DNA of 64,000 nucleotides, from positions 124,001 through 188,000 of the forward strand of contig JAPDOI010000362.1 in NCBI GenBank assembly GCA_029168955.1, in the 5' to 3' direction. The notes below the pieces were generated by a model that worked only from the letters and a program-made list of their open reading frames with translations, did not search any database and had not been told where the DNA came from. Below are positions 48,964 through 60,197 of the stretch, in pieces; position 1 is the first letter of the stretch, and every line of letters begins with the position of its first letter. The stretch is from Aplectana chamaeleonis (lineage: Eukaryota; Nematoda; Chromadorea; Rhabditida; Cosmocercidae). Position numbers and translations under genes: made by a program.

Positions 48964-51900
48964 GGGGGTGTGTATACAAGTCTGTTGGTACCTGCTCGTT
49001 GGTGCCCCTGCTTCTACTGAACCCAGCAGACGTTTGAGTGTACACAGGGAACGTTCGAGCGATATAGCGTGCACAACTATATCGCGAAAGTATCCCGCAC
49101 ATTGCATAAAGGTGTCGCCGTCCGGCACACTAAGGCCTCTGGTCCATAACACCTTAGGATCCGTACCTAGGGAGTCATGGAGTCTTTGGCCACAAGCCAC
49201 AATTTCGCCACCCTGAACTGTCGATCGCTGTCGAGTGATATCCAAAAAACTGCGCTATCCAGACTTCTGAGCTATTTCCATGCACCGTTTGCTGCTTTGC
49301 AGGAAACCCGCCTCAAGGATAGACCCGTCATCAGCGTCGGAGAGTACACCATCTACTGCGGTAACGCTGACGATAGGAGAGTGGGAGGCTGTGCAATAGC
49401 TGTAAGGAAGGATTTCAATGGTATGGTCAAGGAGTTCGGCTCAACGTCGTGTCGGAATGCATTCGTACGACTGCGGGATCACAGAGGATTCAATCTGTGG
49501 ATAGTGAGTGCTCATGCGCCCACTGAAACCGCCGAAGACAATTCGAAGGATGCGTTTTATGAGGAACTCAATACGTTGCTGGCCAGGATACCTTGTCAAC
49601 ATGCTGTTGTCGTGGGGATTGACGCAAATGCGAAGATGGGACTTGATCAGGAATCCGAAGTACTCGGTAAATGGTTCTACCCAGTGGAGCAAACATCGGA
49701 CAATGGCTACCGCCTTGTCGACTTTTGTGAACGCAGTGGTCTGATTATTGCATCGACATTCAAGAGGAATCATCGCCGCCATCAGCTTACGTGGCAGGGA
49801 CCAACCCAGCTATCTCCAGAAGAGCAGCGGAAGCGGAAGATGACAACTTTGAAACTACAGCTTGACTATGTCCTGACGAGGAATATTCCAGTATCGGACA
49901 TTCGAAGATCTAGAGCTGTGTGGGATGTCGCATTCGATTCGGATCACCGTCCTGTTCTGTTGAACTTCACTGCGAGGATTCATAAGAGGAAGCGAGGGGC
50001 TCAGCCTCTCCAGAGGATTGACATGACAAGTCTCAGAGATGAAGAGTGCAGAAGGAATTTCCGACAACGCGTTTCTATTCACATCGGAGTACGGACTAAG
50101 AAGAAACTTTGCGACGCGGATTCTTTTGTCAAGTGCATCCAGGACGCTTCGAAAGAGGCACTCCCGGTTGTACAGCCTAAGAAGAAGTTCGCCTACGTCT
50201 CAGAAGAAACAACATCTACCTACAACAGAGTATGTGCTCTCCGGACTGCAGGAAACTTCGTGGAGGAGAAGCGTCTGAGGAGGAAGTTGCGTCGGCAGCT
50301 TCAAAGTGACCGCGAACGAGAGTGGACGTGTAGAGCTAAGGAGTTCGAGAAGGCTTGGGAGGAGAAGAATCCGAAGAAAGCCTACACGTTGCTGCGACAG
50401 TATAGCGGGAAGATGAAGAGATGTTCTCCTGTCTTGAACACTACCAATGGAGTTGCAGTTGGTGATGCGACGCTGCCAATATGGAAGGATTACTTCAGTT
50501 CACTACTGAATCGTCCAGCGCCATCAGTACCTGAGCTCCCGCATGTTCAGAGAGCACATTACGATGTCAGTGAGGAACCGCCGACTGAGTCTGAAGTTTT
50601 GGATTGTGTCCGGAAAATGAAGAATGGGAAGGCAGGTGGAGATGACAACATCACTGCTGAAATGCTGAAAGCTCTTCCTCCGTCTGGGATTCGTGAAATG
50701 ACCAACACCATCCGTGCCATATGGATGAGCGAAAGGATACCCGATTCGTGGAGACATGCGATCATCGTACCTCTTCACAAGAAGCTATCCGTCACGGATC
50801 CTAAGAACTACAGAGGAATCTCTCTACTTCGTGTCATGTACAAGGTTTTAGAACGTATCATTCTCGAGCGACTTATCAAACATCGTGAAGGAACGACCAG
50901 AGATGAGCAAGCCGGTTTTCGACCTGGAAGATCGACCATCGACCAAGTGTTCGTCGTGAGAAGAGTAATTGAATCGTGGCAGCGGTTTTCGAAGCCATTA
51001 CAGCTTGCTTTTTTGGACTTTGAAGCCGCGTTCGACTCTCCTCATCGTGATCGATTGCTCAATGCTCTGCGAGCAGATGGAGTCCCGGAAAAGTATGTTC
51101 GGTTAATCGAGGACATGAACAAAGGAACAACAGCAGCAGTTCGTACACCTGTCGGATTTACGTCAGCTTTCGAGGTGAAAACAGGAGTAAGGCAAGGAGC
51201 CGTTGCAGGACCTTTTCTGTTCAACTTCGCCGTTGATGACATCATGCGTAGAGTTGCAGAACAGTTTCCTGCGGATGTGATCCTAACACCATCAGGACGC
51301 TCCCTTGTCGACCTGGAGTACGCCGACGACATTGTGTTATTCGCTGAAAACAACGCAAAACTGCAAAGGATTGTGAACCTCGTTTCGAAGTATGCCGCAG
51401 CCTATGGACTTCTGTCTTCGTCCCGACAAATGCAAGCAGATGTGGGTCTCTCAGAGGCCTTCAACTGGAGTTTGTGTGGACGGACAACGTATCGAACTGG
51501 TGGACGATTTCTGTTATTTGGGCTGTTTGCTGAAGAACGATGGTAGTTATGCAGCGGATATTCGACAACGATGTGCGAAAGCTACGTCTGCATTCAATTC
51601 TCTAACCAAGTGTTTGTGGTCTACCACCATCGCGAAGGAAGTCAAGTTGCGCGTCTACCTATCCGCTATTCGCCCTATCATGATGTACGGATCGGAGACG
51701 TGGGCAGCACCGAAAACGCAGATGGAAAGGTTGGATTGCACGGAGAGGAAGCTTTTAGGCGTTTGCTTGGATATTTCTGGCCGCGTGTATGCCATAACGA
51801 AGACCTTTACAAGGAAATCGACGCAGTACATCAACGCTTGACACGAGGGAGGTGCCAGCATCTCCTAACGCCATCTCAAGCAGCAATGGAAAGTCGACTT

Positions 51901-52241
51901 CGACTGCTCGGGCATATACTAAGAAGAACGCCGGATCGTCTCGTACAACACGCTTTAAAAATGCTTCCAAATCCTGTCTGGAAACGGCCACCTGGGCGTA
52001 GGCGAAAGTTCTGGACGGATGTGGTTAAAGAGGATTTAAAGTCACTCGGCATCGAAAGACAGTTCAGGCGCGATGTTTCGTTTCGCAGGAAATGGAATAG
52101 TGACAGCTGGATGGAATGTGTTCAAATTGTGGCTGAAGACCGTGAAAAATGGACACGGCTGACTACTAGGACGGCACACCTCGGTGAAGATGCGGAATGA
52201 CCGCGTCAGGCGAAAGCCAACCGATTAAGTAAGTAAGTCAA
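48964..52241 (+). mobile_element. Full-length APE/RT LINE (copy 1) with 11-bp TSD
   Basis: GTTATTTAATT occurs at 48953-48963 and 52242-52252, directly flanking a 3,278-bp element. The 5' end GGGGGTGTGTATACAAG is identical in start point to that of the copy at 60198-63484, so both look full length. There is a 5' UTR of about 213 bp, one long coding region, and a short 3' end with a (TAAG)n tail (ATTAAGTAAGTAAGT). Confidence 0.92.
49177..52200 (+). pseudogene. LINE endonuclease-reverse transcriptase, two frameshifts
   Basis: The start MESLATSHNFATLNCRSLSS leads into an APE-type endonuclease (LQETRLKDRP with the catalytic Glu; VVGIDANAKMG; SDHRPVLLNF). The RT follows: YRGISLLRVMYKVLERI, DEQAGFRPGRSTIDQVF, LAFLDFEAAFDS, TGVRQGAVAGPF and LEYADDIVLFAEN near residue 720. 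A 1-nt insertion (t at 51413, relative to the other copy) moves the frame after YGL. The next frame runs RPDKCKQMWVSQRPSTG to MERLDCTERKLLG. A 1-nt deficit near 51755 then shifts to RRLLGYFWPRVCHNEDLYKE and GHILRRTPDRLVQ, ending at TGA 52200. The architecture is RTE-like: one ORF of about 1,000 residues that nicks target DNA and reverse-transcribes its own RNA. The second shift is shared with copy 2. Confidence 0.88.
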
Positions 52242-52252
52242 GTTATTTAATT

Positions 52253-52965
52253 TAGGTGATATGCGCCTTATCTCAAGTGCTTCCAAGACCTTTCTTCCTA
52301 TGAGGCTTTTAACCGACTTATAGAACACTTAGAAAAAGCCTAGGGGGAGCCTCCAGGTTTGTTTCAGAGTTCTGTGCCTGAGATAGTAATAGTTGGCTGA
52401 GTAATTTCTCCACGACGAATATTTTTGCGCTGTCGTAAAACGTGTTGTGGTGCCCGCAGCCAACTCGTACAAACACGTTAATTTACGGCATGAGAATCTC
52501 GTTCCCTGTCCGACGTTAGCTTTCGAGTCTGCCGGTCAGCTGTGTGGCCGGCAATCGATCGATGCCCTCCCAACCCGTTGCGCAGCGCGCCCACCAGTGC
52601 CGGCGGCAGGAGCTGCCATCGGTCCCTGCCGTGGATAGATCCACTATATTGTTGATCTAACATACATTGATCGGGGTAGGACAGACGGGACTACGGACGG
52701 CATAGGAGGGACTAGGCATTGATGGGCATGTGCCTGAGAACGACATCATACCAAGTGTGGAAATTCTCTCGATTTTGGAGAGAGGGATGGGGAGGGTAAG
52801 AAGCTCAAGACAGCACTTCCTCCTTTGTTCTGCCGAGTGTCGGTCATTCACATAACTTCGCGTCCCAACACTCATGGTTCATTGATTGATCAAAATCAGT
52901 TTGCCGATACCCGCTGCTTCCGACAGATTCCTGTCTTCATAAAGCTGGACTAGAACCCAAAAACA
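52253..52965. other. Intergenic, no gene recognised
   Basis: ORFs are short and conflicting. The DNA is unassigned between the LINE and the older duplicated block. Confidence 0.4.
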
Positions 52966-53500
52966 GTTGGAGACGGGTTACAGAGAAGTCCTCTCTTGAG
53001 AACACCGAAAAGTTGATATAGTTGGAACGTAGAACTCGCGGATGGCGGGCATGGAACACAAAGCACAGTGTCACATTTGCACGGCGGTGTCATGTGTCGA
53101 AAGTACACCATGATCCACACGGAACGTATAATATCCGTCCAGAATAGAAGGGAAAAAGTAATATTCATTGTCAGATGTTAATATTGGTGACTGCCGCACC
53201 TTTTTATACATCATCCCCGATGAACTGACACGCTCTGTACTGACTGTTTAGCAAGCACCTCTACAGATACGCTTAAGTCGCCAGATTCGCAGGAGAATGG
53301 TAATAACACAATGCCTCGATGAATCTAGAACTCCTCTCACAGCTATCAACCAACGGCAAGCATCACGTCGCTGATATGCTGACGCCCAACACTTCAACGC
53401 TAGGGCAAAAAGCTCAATCGCTTGCGCATGCAGTTCATCCGAGAACGGCGAAGGGTTAACGACGACACTGATAATACAGGTTGGTAGAAATGTACTGAAA
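52966..53500. repeat. Interspersed repeat, copy 2 (partners 29470-29790 and 30780-31020)
   Basis: Landmarks in order are TCTCTTGAGAA, ACCATGATCCACACGGAACG, TTAATATTGGTGACTGCC, CTTTTTATACATC, GAACTGACACGCT. Then, about 160 bp on, CTCAATCGCTTGCGCATGCA and ATCCGAGAACGGCG. In the first locus the two parts are about 1.1 kb apart. Only 160 bp separates them here, so one locus has gained or lost DNA. Confidence 0.55.
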
Positions 53501-53711
53501 GCGACACATATCAAGCAGTAGAGGAATTAAAATTCATACACCATTTTGACATTTCATCTTTCATATGAACATACTAAAAATTTTATTTCGATCTGTCAAT
53601 TCATTCATTGTTTACAAGCCATTTGAATTCGACGTGTCGGTGTATTTTGAACAAAGGAAAGAACTGAGTACCGAGCAGTAATAAATTTCTCTGTTTCGGA
53701 GAGTTTGTCAG

Positions 53712-54330
53712 CAACAGACATCAATACAACAATGGTGAGCGTGTTAAAAGAATCTGCTCCTTCATTTCCAACTGTACATCGATGAGTTTTAGAGTTTAAA
53801 CTTGGATCTTATAGTTAGAAGCGTTAAAAATGAACCACGTAGTGAACGACCAAAAACTGCAACAACACCAGAAATCATTGAGGAAGTCCATAATATTGTT
53901 AGTGAAGATCCAAGTTTGCCTGACATGAGCGTGAGATTGCTAATTCATTAGGCATCTCAGATGAACGAGTACTACATATTTTACATAAGGAATTGAAAAG
54001 TTGGGAAGCTGCTTGGAAAGCTAAAGCCGCATTCGCTAACATGTACGTGTTCACACAAGTGCTCTGACGATGGCTAAATTGAATGAATTGAAGTACGAAT
54101 TGCTTGAAAATTTACCGTATTCACCAGATTTGGCTCCTAGCGACTACCACCTCTTCAGAAACTTGAAACAATTCCTTCGTGGAAAGCGTTTTGCATGAAT
54201 GAAGAAGCTATTGCAGTCATGGAATAGTATTCGGCAGAGCTACCAGAAAATCAGTACAGAGAGGGTAAAAAATTATCGCAGGATCATTGAAATAAATATT
54301 GAAGTTGAGGGAGACCATATTGAATGAAAA
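53712..54330 (+). pseudogene. Mariner transposase relic (second type)
   Basis: Remnants read SAPSFPTVHRWVLEFKLGS, then VRSVKNEPRSERPKTATTPE and IIEEVHNIVSEDPSLPDMSV, the mariner helix-turn-helix region. DERVLHILHKELK follows in another frame. From 54071 the C-terminal part gives LENLPYSPDLAPSDYHLF, carrying the last Asp of the DD34D triad, and FLRGKRFA. A frameshift is followed by YREG- and IEVEGDHIE-type sequence to about 54327. The middle of the enzyme (about 120 residues) is missing and several stops occur. Confidence 0.85.
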
Positions 54331-54494
54331 AAAAACTTATTTCTTCTAAAAGTTTACATCCTTTCATTTTCGCTTTCAATATTTTTCATCCAGCCTGTAT
54401 CAAAGACGGTCGCTGCAGCTCTCACGCCGGCAACAGCGGCAGACCGGCTGCGGTGGCAGCTATAGAGTGAGATCAATAACGAATGTTAACGGTA

Positions 54495-54765
54495 AAAACC
54501 CCCAGCATCATCTGGGGCTGGATGCGATAACGCGCCGGGTTGAGGCAGGGTCAGGGCAATCGGCATCATTGACTACAGCAGTGCGAGGGCAGTAGGTCAT
54601 CTAGTCAATCGTTACCCAGCAGTGTTTTTGGCTGCTCTACGTGCCCCTAGCTGTGGCGGCAGGGGCATGATTGATTTTGTGATTCACGGAGATCTTGAAG
54701 GGTGCAGACTGCCCTGCCCCTGCCCCATCCCGGTCTGTTAATGCAATCGGCCTCTGAGGCCGCAT
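54495..54765. repeat. Interspersed repeat, copy A (partner 59095-59365)
   Basis: GCAGTAGGTCATCTAGTCAATCG, CAGCAGTGTTTTTGGCTGCTC and GATTGATTTTGTGATTCACG occur in the same order and orientation at 59178-59285. The sequence between is moderately diverged. It is non-coding. Confidence 0.75.
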
Positions 54766-55040
54766 GCACGAACGCGAGTCTTCGAAAGGTTGGGGCAAGG
54801 TTAGGCCGTTGGCGCCTCTCATGAATTCCCTGCGAAGGCTGGAGATAATGAATAATTGGTGTCTCACCAAATGCTCGGTTCCCCGACATCCTAAGTAGGG
54901 TGGCCGAGGGAGCGATTTCTCATTGCTACTCCTACCCCTTTCCCGCTCTCCCTCTGTTATCATGAAACGCGAAAACGATTTAAAACCTGCTCCATCCTTT
55001 TAGTAACACTCGCGTTCGTGCATGCCGCCCTCTGCAAGGT
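54750..55040. repeat. Fold-back element related to 36319-36580
   Basis: GGCCGCATGCACGAACGCGAGT (about 54758) pairs with ACTCGCGTTCGTGCATGCCG (about 55006). The GCATGCACGAACGCG core and overall layout match the fold-back in intron 6 of the intact CAP gene. Confidence 0.65.
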
Positions 55041-55316
55041 TTTTCCTTGCTTCCGTAGATAACTTAGTTTTTCTGTCAGCAGCTCGTTACATCTCAATAC
55101 ATATAATCATCAGTATCGTATATACCCCATCGCACTTCCTTTAGAAAACCCCAACAGGTGGCATAGAGACGACAGCTGCTCGCAATCGATGTCTTGCATC
55201 CAATGAAAACGTTAGCTAACTCAGTAAATGAGCATAAGTATGGCGCGAGCAAGACCGATAACACAGCTAACGCAAGCTGGCCACGTGCAGCGTGATATCC
55301 GAGCCTGCTATATAAC

Positions 55317-56264
55317 CTAAGGGCAGTGTTCACGATAATTTTCGTCCCCGAGTTTTTCACATAAAACAATGTGTTGGCCTCCAAGTGTTACCAAAATGAC
55401 GAACAAACGGCGAGAAACGCATTAAAACGTCGTATTTCAGTGACATTATTCTATAACATGGACCAGTTGTCCGGTTGGATGAACATGTTCATGGTGGTTG
55501 TCACCGGTGGAAAAGTGGGTCAATCAAAAATAGAAAAATATTTCTTGCAAAGCAGGATTAGTTAAGGCCCTAAGGAAAGAACGAAGCAATAGAGAGCAGA
55601 GAAATGCAAAGGACTGGTCCACAAAAGATTCCATTGTCACAACAAACACTTCCTCTGATACTTAAAGGCAGCATACACGCTCGTAAACGTAATTGAAATA
55701 ACTGCGGAATTAGAATGCTATGGCACAGAACACACCGCCCATGCATTTCGAAGCGTCAAAAACGACCACAATGACGCTACACGAGTGAGAAGTTGGCCCC
55801 GCCCCTGTATTTGTGTCCTTTTCCAAAACAGGGGTGCTGGGCTATTCCCACCGTCGGCAACGTTTGTGGGTGGTGAAATAGGTACAATAGGTGAACCACA
55901 CACATCGACGACGGTGGGAATGGCCCAGCACCCCTGTTTTTGAAGAGGACGCAAATACAGGGGGTGGGCAAATACAGGGGCGGGGCCAATTTCTCACTCG
56001 TGTAGCGTCATTGTGGGTCGTTTTTGACGCTTCAAAATGCGTGAACGTTGTGTTGGGTGCCATACCATTCTAATTCCGTGGTTATCTCAATTACGTTTAC
56101 GAGCGTGTATGCTGCCTTTAAGAGGCGGGCTGATACTTAAGGATTTCGTGTACTTCTGGTGTGTTTTTCTCAATTTCTGCGTCATTTTAGTTCTACCCAG
56201 GCGCCACCTAATCGATATAGCGAATAATCTCAAAATTGAAGATTATCGTGAACACTGCCTTTAA
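55317..56264. mobile_element. TTAA MITE containing a nested fold-back MITE
   Basis: The left end CTAAGGGCAGTGTTCACGATAA (55317, first base changed from T) and right end TTATCGTGAACACTGCCTTTAA (to 56264) delimit it. Inside, 55662-56121 is a second TTAA element. Subtracting it leaves about 490 bp, close to the 493-496 bp of the other members. Confidence 0.82.
55662..56121. mobile_element. Near-palindromic fold-back MITE (nested)
   Basis: TTAAAGGCAGCATACACGCTC at 55662 is mirrored by GAGCGTGTATGCTGCCTTTAA ending at 56121. The whole 460 bp folds back. Further pairs are AATGACGCTACACGAGTGAGA / TCTCACTCGTGTAGCGTCATT, GGCCCCGCCCCTGTATTTG / AATACAGGGGCGGGGCC, and CAGGGGTGCTGGGC / GCCCAGCACCCCTG. An additional direct doubling of the CAAATACAGGGG block sits in the right arm. 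Confidence 0.92.
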
Positions 56265-56341
56265 CCTATTAGTCTTCTCTAAGATCTGTTGTACTAAGTG
56301 CGTATTACTAGCCCTCTTCTATCGCTATAGTTTTTCGTTCC

Positions 56342-56772
56342 TTAAAGGCACTGTTCACTATAAACTCCGTCCATGAGTTTTCTTTGAAAAAAACAATGTT
56401 GGTAGCCCCCAGTAGCAGAAAAGTGTTGAAAAAACAAATCCGAAAGCCTTCCAGAGGCTAAAAACGGTTTTTAGAATTACCCTAGTGGGCAAGTCCGGCC
56501 TCCTCGGGTCTAGTTGTTGTCATGAACACCGACACTTCTCTATCACTGTCAAGCTCTGACCTGCAATCATCGGCAAAGTTTTTTTATTGAAAGAGAAATC
56601 AGATTTCAGAATGAAGTGGCGAAAACTGCCGGAAAACTTCTTCAGGCTAAAATCTTTCCAACCCATATGCGTTTTGATCCTTTTTTTTCAACACAGTTCT
56701 CCTTCTGAGGGGTACTAAACATGTTTTTCATTGAAGGCTCACGAACGAAATTTATCGTGAACAGTGCCTTTA
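56342..56772. mobile_element. TTAA MITE (partner of 32531-33115)
   Basis: TTAAAGGCACTGTTCACTATAA at 56342 and TTTATCGTGAACAGTGCCTTTA ending at about 56772. Interior blocks GGCCTCCTCGGGTCTAG, CTCTATCACTGTCAAGCTCT and GACCTGCAATCATCGGC match the element upstream of the CAP gene at 33453. Confidence 0.85.
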
Positions 56773-58267
56773 GACTGGCAATCTTGATATGACTCAAATC
56801 AGAATTAAAATCTCAAATTACTTCTGCTTGTAAAAAAACAAAAAAACTTACGCAGTAATGTATGAGAGCTTTCTAACGAGACCTGTGATACTGATTAGTT
56901 TTTTGGTTGGAAAGCTGTCATAAATAGGTGTAGGTGAAAGATTTCCAAGACTTAAGAGAGTTTTTCGAGCTGGTCAGAATCTCACGTTTTACGAGCAAAT
57001 TATTTCTTTCTATATGTTCGTTGCAGGTTATTTATAATTTCAGTAATGTTGAACTGTTTGATGTTCGAATGCTATGATTGGAGACGAATATGCGTTTTGT
57101 CTTTCAATAATTAGCAACAGGTTTGATAAAGGTGATGAATGCCGAAACACTTGAGCTTCTAATATTTTCCACTAGTATGAAGCTCCCTGAGCGGAAGGAT
57201 ATTACAGGGCATACTCGTGCATTGAACATGGTTACTCTAAGCGTCCCGAAATTTGAATTAAAGTAAACAGTCTAAATAATCATGTACACCTTAAATAGGA
57301 TTTGAAAAGCTTGATTAGTGTTTGCACATATTACTGTTGTTAGACGTTAAGCCTTCCAAATATGCCGTTCTCAGGTGCCTAAAGCCAATCTGAAAAAAAA
57401 AGTTAAAGACGTTTCTTCTGTGATTTTTTACGCTGTTTATCTTCCGAAACGCCCACTGTTGTTTCGAAAAGATGCAAATGGACCTCTTATTCTTGTTCAG
57501 CGCCTGAAAAATCTACAGCCACACAAGGTAAGGGTCAAGGCTCATTCTTCAAACTTAGCACAGAGTAACAGGGTTATGGACTGTTGGTTGGACGTTTACT
57601 TATAGCAATCAGTAGGCTGGGATTTGACTTCGGCTAGGAACTTCTTCCATGGAAGTTTTTTGGGTTGCTGATCACGGATCTGCGGTTTACTCATCGGTTG
57701 TTCAAAGCTAGGACTCATTTCGTTCAAAGATTTCTTCAGGGTTAAAATGCGATTTGTACGATTCCCGGAATGATGCGTCAAATGTGGCTCAAAATCTTCT
57801 TTGGGGTCGTTAGAAGTGCTCAACGCAGATCTGAGGTCCGTTTATCAATTTTCGACGGATAACGGTAGGTCAAAGTATGTATAGGATAGTTTCGTTCAAG
57901 TCTCAGATTTGACTCAAAATTCTTAGGTTTGGGGTATTCGGGGTGCTGAATACGAATTTGATGTGCGTAAAAATGTCGGTTTCAGAATATAAGGGTAGGA
58001 ACGTCCCCTAAATGGCATGGCACCTACCGTACATTGAACCCCGAAATTGCGATAGGCGGACCACAGAATCACGTTCCGCATCCTAGATTACCCCTACTTA
58101 CAAGTTTAGAGCAGAATCTGAAAAAAAATCGTAACACCCAAAAATTTCTCTGAAAGATGTATTCCTACTCCGCCAAAGGCTTCGAAAAACTCACAAACTG
58201 CATTGCAGAAGAAAACCCAGATACGCAACATACCTGGACCTTTGCTACCGAGAAATAAGGGCTGACA
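56773..58267. other. Intergenic, no gene recognised
   Basis: AT-rich. A 76-residue plus ORF (57375-57605) has no recognisable motif. Confidence 0.4.
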
Positions 58268-58430
58268 CAAACTTACGAGCCGCGGCAGATTTTCAGGGTT
58301 GACTAGCGTCGAGAGGGCGTACATGATGAAATTTGTTTTCAAACATTGGGGCTGTGTGAGGACTAGAATCTCTTGTTGGGCGGGACTATGCGGTCCGTCG
58401 GACAAAGGCTGAACGTCATGAGAGCACCAC

Positions 58431-58440
58431 TATATAAGAT
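58431..58440 (+). promoter_or_regulatory. Core promoter (TATA) of the third CAP copy
   Basis: TATATAAGAT lies 31 nt before the ATG at 58472. The 200 bp upstream are homologous to the promoter of the intact gene at 33453. Confidence 0.6.
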
Positions 58441-58471
58441 TGCTGCCTCGGCATATCCACAGGCAATCATC

Positions 58472-58748
58472 ATGTGGATCTCTCATGTTCTAGGATTGCT
58501 GGCTTTCCTAGCGGTGAGTTCTTTAGTTTATTATCAAGTACCTGCATTAGAACAAACATCTGATATTAAAGGTGATACGCATATGCGAATCGTCGTTTGA
58601 TTGCAATGGGACAAACCTAAGTCCCACCCAACGCCAAACATTCCTCGCGACTCACAACAGCCTCCGCGAAAGTGTTGCCACTGGCCAGGAGATGGATGGA
58701 GGACAGAACCCAGCAGCACTGCCCAAAAGCAGTCAGATGTACCAAATG
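58472..58748 (+). pseudogene. 5' part of a third CAP-domain gene
   Basis: Exon 1 (58472-58513) encodes MWISHVLGLLAFLA. Exon 2 (58572-58748, 177 nt) encodes RICESSFDCNGTNLSPTQRQ, FLATHNSLRESVATG and PKSSQMYQM. Both exons are open, with good splice sites and the same lengths as in the gene at 33453. Intron 2 remains homologous to that gene (parts of 58850-58985 and 59685-59825) but is interrupted by about 700 bp of inserted DNA. The exon that should follow (DW-CDLEE) was not found before the LINE at 60198 or after it. The copy is therefore truncated, unless its exons lie beyond the window. Coding changes against the paralogue look mild, so the duplication is probably not ancient. Confidence 0.8.
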
Positions 58749-58984
58749 GTGAGTTCTCCGAGCCAGGTGTAGGCGTGCGCTACCTTAAAGCATCCACCAT
58801 ACTGGAGTAGGGGGATTTCGCCACAAAAAAAAACGACCAATTCCGCGATCTATGTAATGAGGCCACGCTTGTAAAAAGACACTGCCTGATTGTGAGTGTC
58901 AAATAAAGTAGTACAGGCTGGAGCTGCTTCTATGAGTCTGTGTAGAAGGCGCTAAGTACCCTGCAAAAAGCTTACCTTCCAATC

Positions 58985-59685
58985 TTTCTGTCTTAACAAA
59001 CTTCGTCACTGATATCCAATGGTGTATAGACACAACAGCAAAAATGGCTTAGTACAGAAAAAAACAAGTGTAAGTAATAAGAAGGGACAGGTGGTTTTTA
59101 GAGGCCTAGGGCCGGATGCATTATCGCGCCAGGTTCGTGGCAGGACAGTCGGCATCTTTGAAGATCGCAGTGCGAGGACAGTAGGTCATCTAATGAATCG
59201 TGCAACAGCAGTGTTTTTCGCTGCTCTAGCTGTCTCAGCCTCCTAGTTGGCGCGGCAGGCGCACGATTGATTTTGTGATTCACGGAGACTTTCAAAAAAG
59301 CAGGCCGCCCTGACCCTGCCCCAACTCGGCCTGTTGATGCATTCGGCCCAGTTCTCGTAACGTGGTGCTCTTGCAAAAAGAACCAGACTTCGCCCGTGCA
59401 GTGAATTGTAGGCAATACTGACAAACTTAGCCGTCTGTATCGAAATATTCTCAATCACTGAATGGGGGGAAGCCGCGACGCTGCTCGGCGGGGAAATTGC
59501 GCGCGGGAAGACGAAGAGAGGATGGCTATTGACCAAATGATTTTGTGCCTAATTGCTGAGTGCGGCTTTCTACTCGATAGACACTGACGATACTTTTGCC
59601 AATCGTGAACATCTACAACGCGGCATAATTGTGGGCGTGACATGGTATGCCGTTCATTCGTGTTAGGATAGAAACACATTTTCAT
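58985..59685. mobile_element. Insertion in intron 2 of the third CAP copy
   Basis: Alignment with the intron of the gene at 33453 breaks at about 58985 and resumes at about 59685 (CTC-CACAAAAACAACG). The insert contains the repeat shared with 54495-54765. Exact ends and a TSD could not be fixed by eye. Confidence 0.6.
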
Positions 59686-59825
59686 GCGTGCTCTACTCGC
59701 ACAAAAACAACGAAAGCCATGCTGTACTGCATGGAGATATTAAACAGCTCACTGTGCGATACTGGCGTGGGTCTCAAGAGGAATCCTCATACTGAAATCT
59801 TACTTGCGTCACGTGTCCTCTTGAG

Positions 59826-60189
59826 CTTGGGCGTTTACATCAGTCGTACAGGCGTGCATGCATACCAACGCATCAGGTCGACGAGTCTAATATATGAGAT
59901 ATTTAATAAAATAGCTGGTCCCAAAATAATATATACAGGGGACGGTCCAAAGAATATGCAATGACAGAGATCAAACACTCCTCGCCAGTGGACTTCTTCG
60001 GCGGCAATATCGACTGGATATTCGGTAACACACTACGATGCGAAATCGTCACAGCAGCCAGCAACTTGTTCAACTCCTCGTCGTTCCTCACAGCTAATTG
60101 AAAGTGGCGGAGGTTGATTCGATGAACACTTCAGGAGCAAAGTATTAAAGGACAGCCGCAAGATATGCGGGATCACCGCAACCGATTTG
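59826..60189. other. Unassigned spacer before LINE copy 2
   Basis: No CAP exon was found. A 62-residue minus ORF (59903-60091) lacks known motifs. Confidence 0.4.
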
Positions 60190-60197
60190 AATAGCAT

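Noticed and set aside
51571..52200. 209-residue ORF as a separate gene
   Set aside because: It is the frameshifted C-terminal domain of LINE copy 1, matching the same region of copy 2.
57375..57605. Lys-rich 76-residue ORF
   Set aside because: Too short, with no recognisable domain and no splice partner.
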